Assembly: GCF_017603825.1 (NCBI RefSeq)
Contig: NZ_CP072014.1
Location: 744,001 to 808,000 of the forward strand
DNA from: Arthrobacter crystallopoietes
GTDB taxonomy: Bacteria; Actinomycetota; Actinomycetes; Actinomycetales; Micrococcaceae
Length of the DNA: 64,000 bases
Reading direction: 5' to 3'
A program made the translations under genes and the position numbers. Shown one piece after another: positions 1 to 9,886 of this stretch. Every line of letters starts with the position of its first letter. Within the stretch, counting starts at the first letter, position 1. The notes below the pieces were generated by a model that saw only the letters and a list, made by a program, of their open reading frames with translations, was not told where the DNA came from and did no database searches.

Positions 1-569
1 AGCGTGAAGAGACTGACGGCCAAAGTCGCCAGCAGGGCACCCGCCGGCGCACCCATATTGGCGAAACTCGCTGCGAAGCCGCGCTTCTTGTCAGGCGAGT
101 GTTCCAGTGCCATGAGCATGGCGCCGCCCCATTCGCCGCCGACCGCCAGACCCTGAACCACGCGCAACGTGATGAGCAGGATGGGTGCAATGACGCCGAT
201 CTGCGCGGTTGTAGGCAGGAGTCCGATCAACGTCGTTGCCACGCCCATGGTCATCATGGAGACGATGAGCACGGTTTTGCGGCCAACGCGGTCACCGAAA
301 TGGCCGAAGATCGCGCCGCCCAAGGGGCGGGCAACGTAGCCGGCGGCCAGTGTTCCGAAGGAGGCAAAAGCTGCCATGCCCGGGCCGAGATCGGTGAAGA
401 AGACCTGTCCGAACACGATGGCCGCGGCTGTGGCGTAAAGCAGGAAGTCATAGTATTCGATGGCACTACCGATGAAGCTGGAGGCAAGAATCCTCCGCAT
501 GTGCTTAGTATTCAGGCTCTCATTGGCTGGAGCCTGATGGCGGGTGTCCATACTGGGTGTCGTCGTCAT
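1..569 (-). CDS. MFS transporter, metabolite:H+ symporter type (partial, C-terminus outside window)
   Basis: N-terminal 189 codons of a major facilitator inner-membrane transporter; the rest lies beyond base 1. ATG at 569 begins MTTTPSMDTRHQ. Residues 33-42 (IGSAIEYYDF) are the typical start of TM1 in the MHS subfamily (shikimate, proline/betaine and dicarboxylate symporters). A cytoplasmic loop with FGDRVGRK matches MFS motif A, and RVVQGLAVGGEWGGA is a further MHS signature. The start lies 2 bp beyond the stop of the metallo-hydrolase gene, so the two are almost certainly co-transcribed, and the transporter probably imports the substrate of that hydrolase. The substrate cannot be assigned. 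Confidence 0.88.
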   Translation of the reverse strand, partial: MTTTPSMDTRHQAPANESLNTKHMRRILASSFIGSAIEYYDFLLYATAAAIVFGQVFFTDLGPGMAAFASFGTLAAGYVARPLGGAIFGHFGDRVGRKTVLIVSMMTMGVATTLIGLLPTTAQIGVIAPILLITLRVVQGLAVGGEWGGAMLMALEHSPDKKRGFAASFANMGAPAGALLATLAVSLFT

Positions 570-571
570 CG

Positions 572-1642
572 TCACACCTTTTCTGCAGTAGCGAGGGAAG
601 GAACAGCGTCCCGGGCAAAGGAGATGATCTCCAGATCGTCCGGAACGTAAACCGGGCCGGCAAAGGTTTCTTCGGCCCTGCGCCAGACCGCCGGATCAGC
701 GGTTCCCGGTACAAGATGGTGAAGGGCGAGCGCACGGGCCCCGGCGCGGGTGGCTATTTCGCCGGCCTGCCGGGGACTCGTGTGCGACTTATGGTGGTGA
801 TCCACCGAGGCTTGCGCAATCGCCGGCTCTTCATGGGCATAGGCTTTCTCCACCCAGCCGAAGTCGATAGCCTCGTGCATCAAGAGGTCCGTGTCCTCTG
901 CTAATCGGACCAGATTGTCGCACGGTGCGGTATCCCCGGAAATGGTCACTGAGCCGCCTGCAGTGTCGAAGCGGAAGGCATAGGCAGGAGCGATCGGTGG
1001 ATGCCTGACCAACGTTGCCGTCACCGTCACGAGTTCATCGCGGTAAATTTCGAAGGGTTCCATGTCGGGAGTCGGGTCGGCGTTCGGATGGAAGCCTGCG
1101 GAGTCCGGCACCACAATGTCCTCGGCCTGAAAATATTTCAGGGGTGAGGGGCGTAGAGAATCAATGACCCGGTCGTTGACGTCCGTGGAGTATGCCCGAA
1201 ACAACGTCTCCACCATCTCGCGCGTGCCCAAGGTCGGATTTTCCGGAAACAGCGGCTCGGGCGCGGTGGCGGCACGAGGCGAGGGAAGCGGAAGCATGCC
1301 ACGGTTGCCGGGCCCCAGAATCTTGATGGGCCGTTGGGCCGGGTCCACGATGTGCAGGAACCCGAAAACCGTCATGCTGGCCAAATCGATGGTGTGGTCC
1401 GAATGCAGATGGGTCAGGAACATCCCGCGGATCTGTGGGATCTCGATACCGGCCATCATCAGCTGCCGGCCCACACCATGGCCCATGTCCACCAAGTACG
1501 CCGCCTCGCCGACCATCACCGCGGTTGCAATACCGGAACGTTCGCCCTGCCCGGCCCCCTTCCACCAGCGGGGGCCACCAGCAGTGCCTAAAGCAACGAC
1601 ATGGGGCTTCAACTCATGTGTCGGCACAGTCTCAGTAGTCAT
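572..1642 (-). CDS. Metallo-beta-lactamase-fold hydrolase (RNase Z/arylsulfatase-like)
   Basis: Predicted zinc-dependent hydrolase of 356 residues. The di-zinc motif HLHSDH is at residues 78-83, followed by the later ligand regions ISGDTAP and LHHLVPG, an arrangement shared with RNase Z-like and arylsulfatase-like members. The frame stays open to 1687, but I chose ATG 1642 (MTTETVP) because GGAGGA lies just upstream of it and the 15 extra residues look non-conserved. It is divergent from the LysR gene and immediately upstream of the MFS gene, which suggests a LysR-controlled uptake and hydrolysis operon. The substrate is unknown; lactone, ester and sulfate ester are all possible for this fold. 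Confidence 0.85.
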   Translation of the reverse strand: MTTETVPTHELKPHVVALGTAGGPRWWKGAGQGERSGIATAVMVGEAAYLVDMGHGVGRQLMMAGIEIPQIRGMFLTHLHSDHTIDLASMTVFGFLHIVDPAQRPIKILGPGNRGMLPLPSPRAATAPEPLFPENPTLGTREMVETLFRAYSTDVNDRVIDSLRPSPLKYFQAEDIVVPDSAGFHPNADPTPDMEPFEIYRDELVTVTATLVRHPPIAPAYAFRFDTAGGSVTISGDTAPCDNLVRLAEDTDLLMHEAIDFGWVEKAYAHEEPAIAQASVDHHHKSHTSPRQAGEIATRAGARALALHHLVPGTADPAVWRRAEETFAGPVYVPDDLEIISFARDAVPSLATAEKV

Positions 1643-1756
1643 GGGTCCTCCAGCAAGTAGGCAACGTTCGTCGCAGGTTCTGGACATTAACTATGGAAAG
1701 GATCACAATTTTTGTAAATCACAAGTAAATCAAAATTAATTTAAGGTGAGCTAATA
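1643..1756. promoter_or_regulatory. Divergent promoter region between hydrolase operon and LysR gene
   Basis: An unusually AT-rich gap separates two divergent genes. It contains ACAA-N3-TTGT dyad symmetry near 1705-1720 that would fit a LysR box (T-N11-A). Divergent LysR regulators usually bind such a site and control the neighbouring operon. The assignment rests on layout and weak symmetry only. Confidence 0.4.
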
Positions 1757-2671
1757 ATGCAGATAACCCTCCGTCAGCTGGAGTATTTTCTAGCCGTAGC
1801 GGATCTGGGCTCCGTCAGCGCTGCGGCCCGGCGTTGCCACGTCTCTCCGGGAGGTCTGTCGCTGGCTCTGAATGATCTTGAGGCCGGTCTCGGCGTACAG
1901 CTGATGTTGCGGCGAAAAGCCAAAGGCGCAACTCTGACGTCCGCCGGCCGTTGGGTAGCGGAGCGGGCGCGTTCCATTGTGACGGACGCCGGAGAGCTTC
2001 AGTTCGCAGCCCAGCGGATCCAGGGAGAGCTTGTCGGGCCCTTGAAGGTCGGCTGTTTCGGAACGCTCTCGCCCTGGCTGCTGCCCCGCATCATCGAATT
2101 CTTCGCGACAAACCACCCGGCGGTAGACATTGAACTGGTGGAGGGATCATCAGACCTGCTGCAACAGCTGCTGCTCGACGGCGAGCTGGACGTCTGCCTC
2201 ATGTACTCTCTGCACGTAAATACAGAGCTGGAGCTGACAACAGTCGCCCCTGTCCGGCTTCAGCTACTACTCAGCCCCGACCACCCGCTGGCCGACCAAG
2301 ACGAAATAGCCCTACGCGATCTCGGAGACTCACCGGCCGCGCTGCTGGGGCTCCAGCCGGCGCGTGATCTGGCCGAAACCCAGTTGCGCAACGCCGGCTT
2401 CGAACCGCAGATCAAGTGGCGCAGTACCAACGTCGAAACGATTCGCTCCCTCGTCGCCCGCGGACTCGCCTACTCCGTCCTCATGGGGCGCCCCCTCGGA
2501 GACCAAACCTATGAAGGCCTGCCCCTGGCGTACCGGCGCATCAAAGACGACTTACCGGACAACGCGGTAGTTGCGGCGTATCCGCGAGGCACCGTCCCGT
2601 CCGAGAAGGTCCGTGCATTACTCAGCTACTGTCAGGACGAATTCTCTGCGGACAAGTCGCCGGTGCAGTAG
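1757..2671 (+). CDS. LysR family transcriptional regulator
   Basis: 304-residue LysR-type regulator. Residues 1-62 form the winged helix-turn-helix (LRQLEYFLAVADLGSVSAAA, then LSLALNDLEAGLGVQLMLRR). Residues about 90-295 are the effector-binding domain with the usual GxxxSLVARGLAYSVL-type segment. Length is normal for the family. The gene is divergent from the MBL-fold hydrolase/MFS operon, its likely target. The first helix has GSVSAAARRCHVSPGGLSLAL where many members have SQPALS, so the recognition helix is somewhat unusual. The effector is unknown. Confidence 0.92.
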   Translation: MQITLRQLEYFLAVADLGSVSAAARRCHVSPGGLSLALNDLEAGLGVQLMLRRKAKGATLTSAGRWVAERARSIVTDAGELQFAAQRIQGELVGPLKVGCFGTLSPWLLPRIIEFFATNHPAVDIELVEGSSDLLQQLLLDGELDVCLMYSLHVNTELELTTVAPVRLQLLLSPDHPLADQDEIALRDLGDSPAALLGLQPARDLAETQLRNAGFEPQIKWRSTNVETIRSLVARGLAYSVLMGRPLGDQTYEGLPLAYRRIKDDLPDNAVVAAYPRGTVPSEKVRALLSYCQDEFSADKSPVQ

Positions 2672-2716
2672 GAGAACAGGACTGCCCTGGACGTCGTCGT
2701 ACTCTCCGTTTCATGA

Positions 2717-3391
2717 TCAGGCTTCGAGGTGCTCCAGCAGTTCTGCCTCCGCCTGATCCAGGTAGCCGCGCAGGGCCTCGGCGGCTTCCTCGCGGCGGCC
2801 TTCGGCGAGCAGGTCCACCAGCCCCGCATTGAGTTCCACGTAATGGCTGTGGAAGTCGGGCGCGTGCCGCATCGAGTGGAAGACCAGGCGCATCCGGGCC
2901 AATACCCGGGTCATCACGTCCTGCAGGTCCGTGCTGCCGGTGGCACGGACCAGTTCCGCGTGGAATCGCTGGTTGGCATCGGCCATCTCTGGCACCGATC
3001 CCCGGGCCAGCGCTGCCCGGGCATCGGCAATGATCGTCTTCAGGGCGACTATGTCGAGTTCGGGCCCCCAGAGCACAGCGGCGGGCTCCAGCATCCGGCG
3101 CACGCGGTAGATCTCGCGGACCCCTTCAGCTCCCGGGGAGGCAACCAGGACTCCGCGGTTGGGGATGCGGGTGACAACCTGCTCTCCGGCCAGGACGGTG
3201 AAGGCTTCGCGCAGTGTGTTGCGGGAGACCCCGAAGGAGTCGGCGAGCGCCTGTTCGGACAGCTTGGAGCCGGGCAGCAAGTGCCCCTCGGCGATCCGCT
3301 CGCGCAGCAGTCCGGCCAGCCAAGCCCCCGTGTGGGCATGGGCGGCCCGGTCTCGTGCGGACTCTTCCGCCAGTGATGCGTTCAACGACAT
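2717..3391 (-). CDS. GntR family (FadR/FCD) transcriptional regulator
   Basis: 224-residue one-component repressor. Residues about 20-90 are the GntR winged HTH (LREAFTVLAGEQVVTRIPNRG) and residues 95-215 the all-helical FCD ligand-binding domain, with metal-type histidines (FHAEL, FHSMRH). It is the last gene of the minus-strand pxp operon, 57 bp after the biotin carboxylase gene. It is the obvious candidate to bind the three TTGTTCAACAA palindromes at 7716-7773, since FCD regulators bind short T-rich/A-rich dyads. B. subtilis kip loci also carry a dedicated regulator (KipR), but of the IclR family, so this one is not orthologous. Confidence 0.9.
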   Translation of the reverse strand: MSLNASLAEESARDRAAHAHTGAWLAGLLRERIAEGHLLPGSKLSEQALADSFGVSRNTLREAFTVLAGEQVVTRIPNRGVLVASPGAEGVREIYRVRRMLEPAAVLWGPELDIVALKTIIADARAALARGSVPEMADANQRFHAELVRATGSTDLQDVMTRVLARMRLVFHSMRHAPDFHSHYVELNAGLVDLLAEGRREEAAEALRGYLDQAEAELLEHLEA

Positions 3392-3448
3392 CCCACCAAT
3401 CTACCGACCTATTTGCGAGGGTATGAACCGGGTGCGGCTTTGCGGGAA

Positions 3449-5185
3449 CTAGCCAATGCGGCCCAACTCCTCGCCCTGCACGATGGGAGTCCCCGGCTGC
3501 TGGCCGCCCCGCGTCAGGGTGCCGGCACGGTGCGCCTCGATAGTGGTTTCCATTTTCATGGCCTCGACCACGGCGACCGGAGCGCCCGCGGCCAGTTCGG
3601 CGCCGTCGTCGGCCAGCCATTTGACCAGATTGCCGCTCATGGGGACCACAAGCACCTCTACGCCCACGGCGTCGTCGTTGTCCTGTTGCACTTGAGCGGT
3701 AGAGCCGCCACCATGCAGCAGCGAGTGCAGCAGCTGCGCGGGCAGGCCGATGCGCATGGCCTTGCCGTCGACGTCGATGGTGAGCTCTTCACGCTCGCCG
3801 CCCTGCTCCGCGGCCGCGATTTCGGGTGAGGCCGCCAGCACGGCTGCGAACTCGGTTTCGATCCAGGTGGTGTAGACGCCGTACGCGTCATCCCGGGTGA
3901 AGTCGCCGTCGCGGACCACTGCGCGGTGGAAGGGCAGCACCGTGGGCACGCCCGCAATGACCATTTCATCCAGCGCCACCTTGGCCCGGCGAAGCGCCTG
4001 GGCACGGTCGGCGCCGCGCACGATCAGCTTGGCCATCAGCGAGTCGTAGTCGCCGGGAATGGTCGAGCCGGAACGCACGCCCGAGTCCACGCGCACGCCG
4101 GAGCCGGTGGGCGGCTCGAACGCGGTGATGGTGCCGGGGCCGGGCAGGAAGCCGCGGGCGGGATCCTCGGCGTTGAGCCGGAATTCGAAGGCGTGGCCGT
4201 TGGGCTGCGGGTCCTCGGTGAGGCTCAGCGGCTCCCCCGCGGCGATGCGGAACTGCTCGCGCACGAGGTCGACGCCGGTGGTTTCCTCGGTGACCGGATG
4301 CTCCACCTGCAGGCGGGTGTTGACCTCGAGGAAGGACACGATCCCGTCTTGGCCCACCAGGTACTCGACCGTGCCGGCACCGTGATAGCCGGCCTCGCGG
4401 CAGATGGCCTTGGCCGACTCGTGGATTTGCCGGCGCTGGTCATCGGTGAGGAACGGGGCGGGGGCTTCCTCCACCAGTTTCTGGTTGCGCCGCTGCAGCG
4501 AGCAGTCGCGCGTGCCCACCACCACAACATTTCCGTGCGTGTCGGCGAGCACCTGCGCCTCGACGTGGCGCGGCTTATCCAGGAAGCGTTCCACGAAGCA
4601 TTCGCCGCGGCCGAAAGCGACGGTGGCCTCGCGAACGGCGGACTCGAAGGCGTCCTCGATGTCCTCCATCCGGCGGGCGATCTTCAGGCCGCGGCCGCCG
4701 CCGCCGAAGGCAGCCTTGATGGCCACCGGCAGGCCGTACTGCTCCGCGAAGTCCAGCACCTCGGCGGCGCTGTCCACCGGCCCGTCGCTGCCTGGCACCA
4801 GCGGGGCACCGGCGCGGACGGCAATCTCGCGGGCGGTGACCTTGTTGCCGAGTATGCGAATGGATTCCGGGGTGGGGCCGATCCAGGCCAGTCCCGCGTC
4901 GCCGACGGCCTGGGCGAACTCGGCGTTTTCGGAGAGGAAACCGTAACCGGGATGCACGGCATCGGCGCCGGCGCGGCGGGCGACGTCGATGAGCTTGGGG
5001 ATGTTCAGGTAGGTCTCAGCCCCGGTGCGGCCACCGAGCGCGTACGCCTCGTCGGCCCGGCGCACATGCAGCGCGTCCGCATCCGGATCCGAGTACACCG
5101 CCACGGACGCCAGCCCGGCGTCGCTGCAGGCGCGGGCAACCCGCACGGCGATCTCGCCGCGGTTGGCAATCAGAACCTTTTTCAT
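3449..5185 (-). CDS. Biotin carboxylase with C-terminal biotin carboxyl carrier domain
   Basis: 578-residue ATP-dependent carboxylase subunit. The N-terminus [16 protein letters not shown] and the glycine-rich loop FGGGGRGLK (about 159-167) mark the ATP-grasp biotin carboxylase domain, with [15 protein letters not shown] as catalytic segment. The biotin site EAMKM is near residues 541-545, with Lys about 544. The layout matches actinobacterial acyl-CoA carboxylase alpha chains, but the genetic partner is not an acyl-CoA carboxyltransferase: it overlaps by 4 bp the fused KipI-KipA gene, homologous to the carboxyltransferase part of urea carboxylase. The pair therefore looks like a split urea-carboxylase-type enzyme acting on a small amide, lactam or 5-oxoproline-like substrate. 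Confidence 0.88.
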   Translation of the reverse strand: MKKVLIANRGEIAVRVARACSDAGLASVAVYSDPDADALHVRRADEAYALGGRTGAETYLNIPKLIDVARRAGADAVHPGYGFLSENAEFAQAVGDAGLAWIGPTPESIRILGNKVTAREIAVRAGAPLVPGSDGPVDSAAEVLDFAEQYGLPVAIKAAFGGGGRGLKIARRMEDIEDAFESAVREATVAFGRGECFVERFLDKPRHVEAQVLADTHGNVVVVGTRDCSLQRRNQKLVEEAPAPFLTDDQRRQIHESAKAICREAGYHGAGTVEYLVGQDGIVSFLEVNTRLQVEHPVTEETTGVDLVREQFRIAAGEPLSLTEDPQPNGHAFEFRLNAEDPARGFLPGPGTITAFEPPTGSGVRVDSGVRSGSTIPGDYDSLMAKLIVRGADRAQALRRAKVALDEMVIAGVPTVLPFHRAVVRDGDFTRDDAYGVYTTWIETEFAAVLAASPEIAAAEQGGEREELTIDVDGKAMRIGLPAQLLHSLLHGGGSTAQVQQDNDDAVGVEVLVVPMSGNLVKWLADDGAELAAGAPVAVVEAMKMETTIEAHRAGTLTRGGQQPGTPIVQGEELGRIG

Positions 5186-6906
5186 GGACGGGGTCCTTCC
5201 TCGGAAGTCGTGGCGCCGGGCGTGCCGGCGGGCTGCAGGGTGTCCGGGTCGACCAGGACAAAGCGGATGGTGGTTCCGGGCGGCAGCTGCGCCGCCACCG
5301 GCAGATCCTCAGGTACGACGGCGGCAATCACCGGATACCCGCCGGTCACCGGATGATCGGCGAGGAAGAGCACCGGCAGACCGGAGGGCGGAACCTGCAA
5401 CGAGCCGGCGACAACGCCTTCGCTCTTCAGCTCGCCGTCGCGGATCCGTGCCAGCGGTGCGGGTGTTGCCGCGCCCTTCGCGCCATCGGGGAGTTCCAGG
5501 CGCAGGCCGATCCGGTCCGAGGCGGAGCTGGCCAGCCACTTCTGGCCGGTCAGCCGTCCGAGCCCGGCCGGGCCGAACCAATCATCGCGGGGGCCTGCCG
5601 TGATGCGAAGCGTGGCTACTTCGCCGGCCGCAACGCGCAGCGCTGACGGCTCCGCGGCACCAACCACGTGCCGGTTGGTGGTTCTACCGACAGGCAGCAC
5701 CGAACCGGCGGCCAGCGGCGCGGGTCCGAGGCCGGACAACGTATCGGTGGAGCGGCTGCCGAGCACCGACACCACCTCGATCCCGCCACGCACGGCGACA
5801 TACGCCTGCAGGCCGGTGGTTGCGGGGCCGAGGGCCAGAGTTTCGCCGTCGAGCAGTGCAAAGGGTGCATCCTGGGGCGGCCGGCGTCCGGCCGGACTGA
5901 TGGTCAGTTCCACGCGGGCTCCCGTGACCGCCAGCACCTGGTCGCCGCGGGCGCGCAGCACCAGGGAGCCGAACAGGTTCTCGATCACAGCCTCCCCGCT
6001 GCCGTTGCCGACCAGCCTGTTGGCCTGGCGGGCGGCCGGCTGGTCCACCGCGCCGGACGCGCTCACGCCGAGGTCGCCCAGACCCGGCCGGCCCAGATCC
6101 TGCAACAGCGAGCGCAGGCCCGGGGAGACTATTTCGAGGGCTGAAGCAGTAGTGCCGGACTGCTGGGGCTCGTCCGCTGTCAGCGGCACGGACTGTTGTT
6201 GCACCGCGGGCCCCCGCTGCGTCCCTGCCTGCTCGGGCTGCAGGCCTTCGGTGTGCAGCCCGGTTGCTTCGGCCACCGCAGCGACGGATTCGCGTGCGGG
6301 CACAAACCGGACCCGGTCCTGCGGGCGGATCAGCGCCGGATCAGCGCGGTCCAGATCCCACATCACGGTGCTGGTATGCCCTATCAGCTGCCAGCCGCCG
6401 GGAGACTTGCGCGGGTACACCGCCGAATAGCCACTGGCGAGCGCCACGGCGCCTGCAGGCACCGCGGTGCGCGGGGTGTCCCGGCGCGGCACATCGAGCA
6501 CGTGGTCTTCACCCACGAGGTAGGCAAAGCCCGGGGCGAAGCCGCCGAAGGCCGCGGTCCAGAGCTGCCCGGTATGCGCATTGACCACGCCCTCGGGGCT
6601 GAGGCCGGTGAGCCGCGCGACCTCGGCGAGGTCCTCGCCGTCGTAATTTACCGGGATTTCCACAATCTCCCCCGATGCTGCGGGCGCGGCACCGATTTCC
6701 AGACGTTCGACTGCGACGCGCGCCTTGAGCGCATGGGCGCGGGTGTCGCATTTGATCAGCACGGTGCTCGCGGCGGCAAGCACATCGATCTGGCCGGGCA
6801 GCGGAGAGCCGAGCAGGTGCGCGTGCAGGGCCAGCACTGAGTCGAGGCTGGACAGCTCAACGAGCAGGGCGCGCGTGCCGGCGAAACGGAGCCCCGTGAT
6901 GCTCAC
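5182..6906 (-). CDS. Fused 5-oxoprolinase subunit B/C (KipI-KipA; urea amidolyase-related)
   Basis: 574-residue fusion. Residues about 1-210 are the KipI/PxpB (AHS1) domain, with [11 protein letters not shown] and [14 protein letters not shown]; residues about 255-560 are the KipA/PxpC (AHS2) domain, with [27 protein letters not shown] and a C-terminal [16 protein letters not shown] Gln/Pro/Thr-rich linker (about 220-250) joins them. In many bacteria these are separate genes. PxpABC hydrolyse 5-oxoproline with ATP, and the same domain pair forms the carboxyltransferase of urea carboxylase. Both ends overlap neighbours by 4 bp (ATGA), so PxpA, this protein and the biotin carboxylase are translationally coupled. 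Confidence 0.92.
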   Translation of the reverse strand: MSITGLRFAGTRALLVELSSLDSVLALHAHLLGSPLPGQIDVLAAASTVLIKCDTRAHALKARVAVERLEIGAAPAASGEIVEIPVNYDGEDLAEVARLTGLSPEGVVNAHTGQLWTAAFGGFAPGFAYLVGEDHVLDVPRRDTPRTAVPAGAVALASGYSAVYPRKSPGGWQLIGHTSTVMWDLDRADPALIRPQDRVRFVPARESVAAVAEATGLHTEGLQPEQAGTQRGPAVQQQSVPLTADEPQQSGTTASALEIVSPGLRSLLQDLGRPGLGDLGVSASGAVDQPAARQANRLVGNGSGEAVIENLFGSLVLRARGDQVLAVTGARVELTISPAGRRPPQDAPFALLDGETLALGPATTGLQAYVAVRGGIEVVSVLGSRSTDTLSGLGPAPLAAGSVLPVGRTTNRHVVGAAEPSALRVAAGEVATLRITAGPRDDWFGPAGLGRLTGQKWLASSASDRIGLRLELPDGAKGAATPAPLARIRDGELKSEGVVAGSLQVPPSGLPVLFLADHPVTGGYPVIAAVVPEDLPVAAQLPPGTTIRFVLVDPDTLQPAGTPGATTSEEGPRP

Positions 6907-7661
6907 GCGAAGCTCCGGACGCCGACGCCCGCGGTCTCCAGGCCGGTGCGCACGGCGGCTGCCATGGCTACTGAGCCAGGGGTGTCCCCGTGCACGCAGA
7001 TGCTCTCGGCCTGGACTTTGACCACGGAGCCGTCAACGGCGACGATCTCGCCGGACTGTGCCAACCGGACCATGTTCGCGACGACGACCTCCGGATCGTG
7101 GAGCACCGCGCCGGCTTCGCGGCGGGAAACCAGCGTGCCGTCCGGGTTGTACGCGCGGTCTGCGAAGGCTTCGGCTACTCCGCGGAGCCCGGCGGCCTCG
7201 GCCTTGGCCAGCGCCAGCGAGCCCGGCAGCAGCAGCAACGGCAGGTCTGTCCCGAACGCCTGAACCGCGTCGACCACGGCCTGGGCGTGGCCCTCGTGGT
7301 GGACGATCGTGTTGTACAGCGCGCCGTGCGGCTTCACGTAGCGGATGTCCGCCCCCGCCGCGCGGGCCAGCGCCTGCAGCGCGCCCAGCTGGTAGAGCAC
7401 GTCGTCGGCCAACTCGGTCGGAGTGCAGTCCAGGAACCGCCGGCCGAAGCCGGCCAGATCGCGGTAGCCGACGTGGGCGCCGATGGTAACTCCGGCGGCT
7501 ACCGCGTCCCGGCAGGTTTGGGCGATGGTGCTCGGATCGCCGGCGTGGAAGCCGCAGGCCACATTGGCGCTGGACACGGAACGGAAGATGGCGGCGTCGT
7601 CGCCCATCTGCCAGTTGCCGAAGGATTCTCCGACGTCGCTGTTCAAGTCAATAAAAGCCAT
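6903..7661 (-). CDS. pxpA: 5-oxoprolinase subunit A (LamB/YcsF family)
   Basis: 252-residue cytoplasmic protein of the LamB/YcsF family. It starts [15 protein letters not shown], with [13 protein letters not shown] near residues 30-45 and [10 protein letters not shown] near the middle, all family signatures. With PxpB and PxpC it forms the prokaryotic ATP-dependent 5-oxoprolinase. It is the first gene of the minus-strand operon and its start lies 55 bp from the nearest of the three operator palindromes. Because the downstream partner is a biotin carboxylase, the reaction may be carboxylation-assisted ring opening rather than plain 5-oxoproline hydrolysis; this is inference. Confidence 0.92.
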   Translation of the reverse strand: MAFIDLNSDVGESFGNWQMGDDAAIFRSVSSANVACGFHAGDPSTIAQTCRDAVAAGVTIGAHVGYRDLAGFGRRFLDCTPTELADDVLYQLGALQALARAAGADIRYVKPHGALYNTIVHHEGHAQAVVDAVQAFGTDLPLLLLPGSLALAKAEAAGLRGVAEAFADRAYNPDGTLVSRREAGAVLHDPEVVVANMVRLAQSGEIVAVDGSVVKVQAESICVHGDTPGSVAMAAAVRTGLETAGVGVRSFA

Positions 7662-7715
7662 GCTGTGACACCCGTCTCGTTGGTTCTCCCATCAAGAATG
7701 CACCACAAACGGTGA

Positions 7716-7773
7716 TTGTTCAACAATTCAGAAAAAGCTTGTTCAACAATCTCTTGCGCGGATTGTTCAACAA
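7716..7773. promoter_or_regulatory. Triple operator: three TTGTTCAACAA palindromes
   Basis: The perfect 11-bp palindrome TTGTTCAACAA occurs three times, at 7716-7726, 7739-7749 and 7763-7773. The copies start 23 and 24 bp apart, so they lie close to the same face of the helix. They sit in the only intergenic gap between the divergent pxp operon and the transporter gene. The likely ligand is the GntR/FCD regulator encoded at 2717-3391. Three evenly spaced copies suggest cooperative repression of both promoters. Confidence 0.82.
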
Positions 7774-7798
7774 CCTGTAATGTCTTTCCCATCGTTCG

Positions 7799-7814
7799 TG
7801 TGACAGTGGTCACC
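7799..7814. promoter_or_regulatory. CRP/GlxR-like site upstream of the Nramp-like gene
   Basis: TGTGACAGTGGTCACC matches the GTGA-N6-TCAC core of the Crp/GlxR family (consensus TGTGA-N6-TCACA). It lies 20 bp before the ATG at 7834, inside the promoter or leader of the transporter gene. The site suggests global carbon-status control on top of the local GntR control. Confidence 0.5.
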
Positions 7815-7833
7815 AATCCAGATGGGATAGACA

Positions 7834-9048
7834 ATGGAAAAAACGAAACCGGCCAAGGTGCGGCCGAATCTCCAGCGCACCGCGCTGCTGGGCGCCATGT
7901 TCCTCATGGCCACCAGCGCCATCGGCCCGGGCTTCATCACCCAGACCACTGTCTTCACGGTGCAGTTGGGCGCGGCGTTCGCCTTCGCCATCCTGCTCTC
8001 GATCCTCGTGGACATCGCCGTCCAGCTGAATGTGTGGCGCATTATCGGCATCTCCGGACTGCGGGCCCATGAACTCGGCAACAAGGTGCTGCCTGGAGTC
8101 GGCTGGTTCCTGGCCGTGCTGGTGTTCCTCGGCGGCCTGGTGTTCAACATCGGCAACATCGCCGGTACGGGCCTGGGCGTCAACGCCATGATGGGCCTGG
8201 ATCCCAAGCTCGGCGGTGCCATCTCCGCCGGCATCGCTATCCTGATCTTCCTCTCCAAGTGGGCGGGCTACGCCCTGGACCGGATTGTGGTGCTGCTCGG
8301 CGCAGTAATGATCCTCCTGATGATCTACGTGGCTATTGTCGCCGCCCCGCCGCTGGGCGAGGCGCTGAAGAATACATTCCTGCCCGAAAAGGTCGACTTC
8401 CTGGTCATCACGACATTGATCGGCGGAACCGTCGGCGGCTACATCACGTATGCCGGCGCCCACCGCATGCTGGACTCCGGGGCCACCGGCGTGGAGCATG
8501 TCAAGGAAATTACGCGCAGCTCGGTCCTGGGAATCCTGGTCACCGGCGTGATGCGCGTACTGCTCTTCCTGGCCATCCTCGGCGTCGTCGCCGGCGGGGT
8601 GACCCTGACCAGCAACAACATGGCGGCCGAGGCCTTCGGTGCAGCCGCCGGCGAAATCGGCATGCGCATGTTCGGCATCGTGCTCTGGGCCGCCGCCCTG
8701 ACCTCCGTGGTCGGCGCCGCCTACACCTCCGTTTCCTTCGTGACGCACACGGGGACCTCGGATCGCAAGCGCAGCCTCATCACCGTCGCCTTCATCGCAT
8801 TCTGCGCCGTGGTCTACCTCTTCCTGGGCCAGGCGCCGCAGCAACTGCTGATCTTTGCCGGCGGATTCAACGGCCTGATCCTGCCGGTCGGCTTCGGGGT
8901 GCTGCTCTGGGTGGCCTGGCGGCGGCGCGACCTGCTGCACGGCTATTCGTACCCGAAGTGGCTGCTGGCGGTGGGCATCGCGGCCTGGCTGCTGACCCTG
9001 TTCCTGGGATGGAATTCCCTGGCCGGTCTCGCGGCGATCTGGAGCTAG
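7834..9048 (+). CDS. Nramp-like membrane transporter (YcsG type)
   Basis: 404-residue polytopic membrane protein with about 11 hydrophobic segments. The N-terminal region [17 protein letters not shown] is related to the Nramp TM1 segment, but the metal-binding DPGN motif is not present in canonical form. This matches the YcsG group found in kip/ycs loci rather than true Mn/Fe Nramps. Its place beside ycsI-type and pxp genes and under the same operators points to uptake of the organic substrate (5-oxoproline or a related amide) or a co-substrate. The transported species cannot be read from the sequence. Confidence 0.85.
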   Translation: MEKTKPAKVRPNLQRTALLGAMFLMATSAIGPGFITQTTVFTVQLGAAFAFAILLSILVDIAVQLNVWRIIGISGLRAHELGNKVLPGVGWFLAVLVFLGGLVFNIGNIAGTGLGVNAMMGLDPKLGGAISAGIAILIFLSKWAGYALDRIVVLLGAVMILLMIYVAIVAAPPLGEALKNTFLPEKVDFLVITTLIGGTVGGYITYAGAHRMLDSGATGVEHVKEITRSSVLGILVTGVMRVLLFLAILGVVAGGVTLTSNNMAAEAFGAAAGEIGMRMFGIVLWAAALTSVVGAAYTSVSFVTHTGTSDRKRSLITVAFIAFCAVVYLFLGQAPQQLLIFAGGFNGLILPVGFGVLLWVAWRRRDLLHGYSYPKWLLAVGIAAWLLTLFLGWNSLAGLAAIWS

Positions 9049-9052
9049 GCAG

Positions 9053-9886
9053 ATGAAGGACCTACAGAATCTGGAGAATTTGGACGCCGGGGCAACCTCG
9101 CCCGCACACCGGGGAGCCCTCAGCCCGGCCGAGGCACGCGCGATGTTCCGTTCGGGCCTGGCCGTTCCGACCGCCGGCTGGTCACGTGGGTACGCCCAGG
9201 CGAACCTGATGATCGTGCCGCGCGAGCTCGCCTTCGACGTGCTGCTCTTCGCCCAGCGGAACCCCAAGCCGTGTCCAATCCTGGGAGTGCTCGACGCCGG
9301 TGAGGTCACCGGGCCGCTGCTGGCGGGCGGGGACATCCGCACCGACGTGCCGCGCTATACCGTCTACCTCGACGGACAAAAGGTTGCCGAGCCGACGGAC
9401 ATCAGCGAGTACTGGCGCGATGACCTCGTCACCTTCATCGTGGGCTGCTCATTCACCTTCGAATCGGCATTGCGCGAAGGTGGGATCTCCATCGCGCACA
9501 TTGACCAGAATGTGAACGTGCCGATGTACAAGACCAATGTGCGCTGCGATCCGGCCGGGTCGATCTCGGGCCCGCTGGTGGTTTCCATGCGGCCGATCCC
9601 CGCTTCAAGGGTGGCCGATGCCGTGCGCATCACGTCCCGCTACCCGGCCGTACACGGAGCACCCGTCCACGTGGGAAATCCCGCGGAGCTGGGCATCGGC
9701 GACCTGGGCAGGCCCGACTTCGGCGACCCGGTACAGATTCCGCAGGGCCACATTCCGGTGTTCTGGGCATGCGGTGTCACTCCACAGGCAGCGGTGATGG
9801 AGTCCCGGCCGGCCCTGGCCATCGGACACGCCCCCGGGCACATGCTCATCACCGACGCGCGCGACAGCGACTATCTGGTTCCCTAG
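9053..9886 (+). CDS. YcsI family protein (DUF1445, putative hydro-lyase)
   Basis: 277-residue soluble protein of the DUF1445/YcsI family, annotated as putative hydro-lyases and related to mammalian D-glutamate cyclase, which interconverts D-glutamate and 5-oxo-D-proline. Visible signatures are [16 protein letters not shown] near the start, [15 protein letters not shown], and the C-terminal [20 protein letters not shown] with [10 protein letters not shown]. It begins 4 bp after the transporter stop, with GGAG 8 nt before the ATG. The D-glutamate cyclase connection fits the 5-oxoprolinase genes across the divide. Its stop shares the bases CTAG with the stop of the convergent MerR gene. Confidence 0.88.
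   Translation: MKDLQNLENLDAGATSPAHRGALSPAEARAMFRSGLAVPTAGWSRGYAQANLMIVPRELAFDVLLFAQRNPKPCPILGVLDAGEVTGPLLAGGDIRTDVPRYTVYLDGQKVAEPTDISEYWRDDLVTFIVGCSFTFESALREGGISIAHIDQNVNVPMYKTNVRCDPAGSISGPLVVSMRPIPASRVADAVRITSRYPAVHGAPVHVGNPAELGIGDLGRPDFGDPVQIPQGHIPVFWACGVTPQAAVMESRPALAIGHAPGHMLITDARDSDYLVP

Noticed and set aside
3926-5356. 476-codon plus-strand ORF
   Set aside because: Antisense to the biotin carboxylase; no ribosome-binding site or family features.
7810-9342. 510-codon minus-strand ORF across the Nramp-like gene
   Set aside because: It is antisense to a clear membrane-protein gene; its low-complexity His/Glu/Asp/Gly-rich translation is typical of a high-GC shadow frame.
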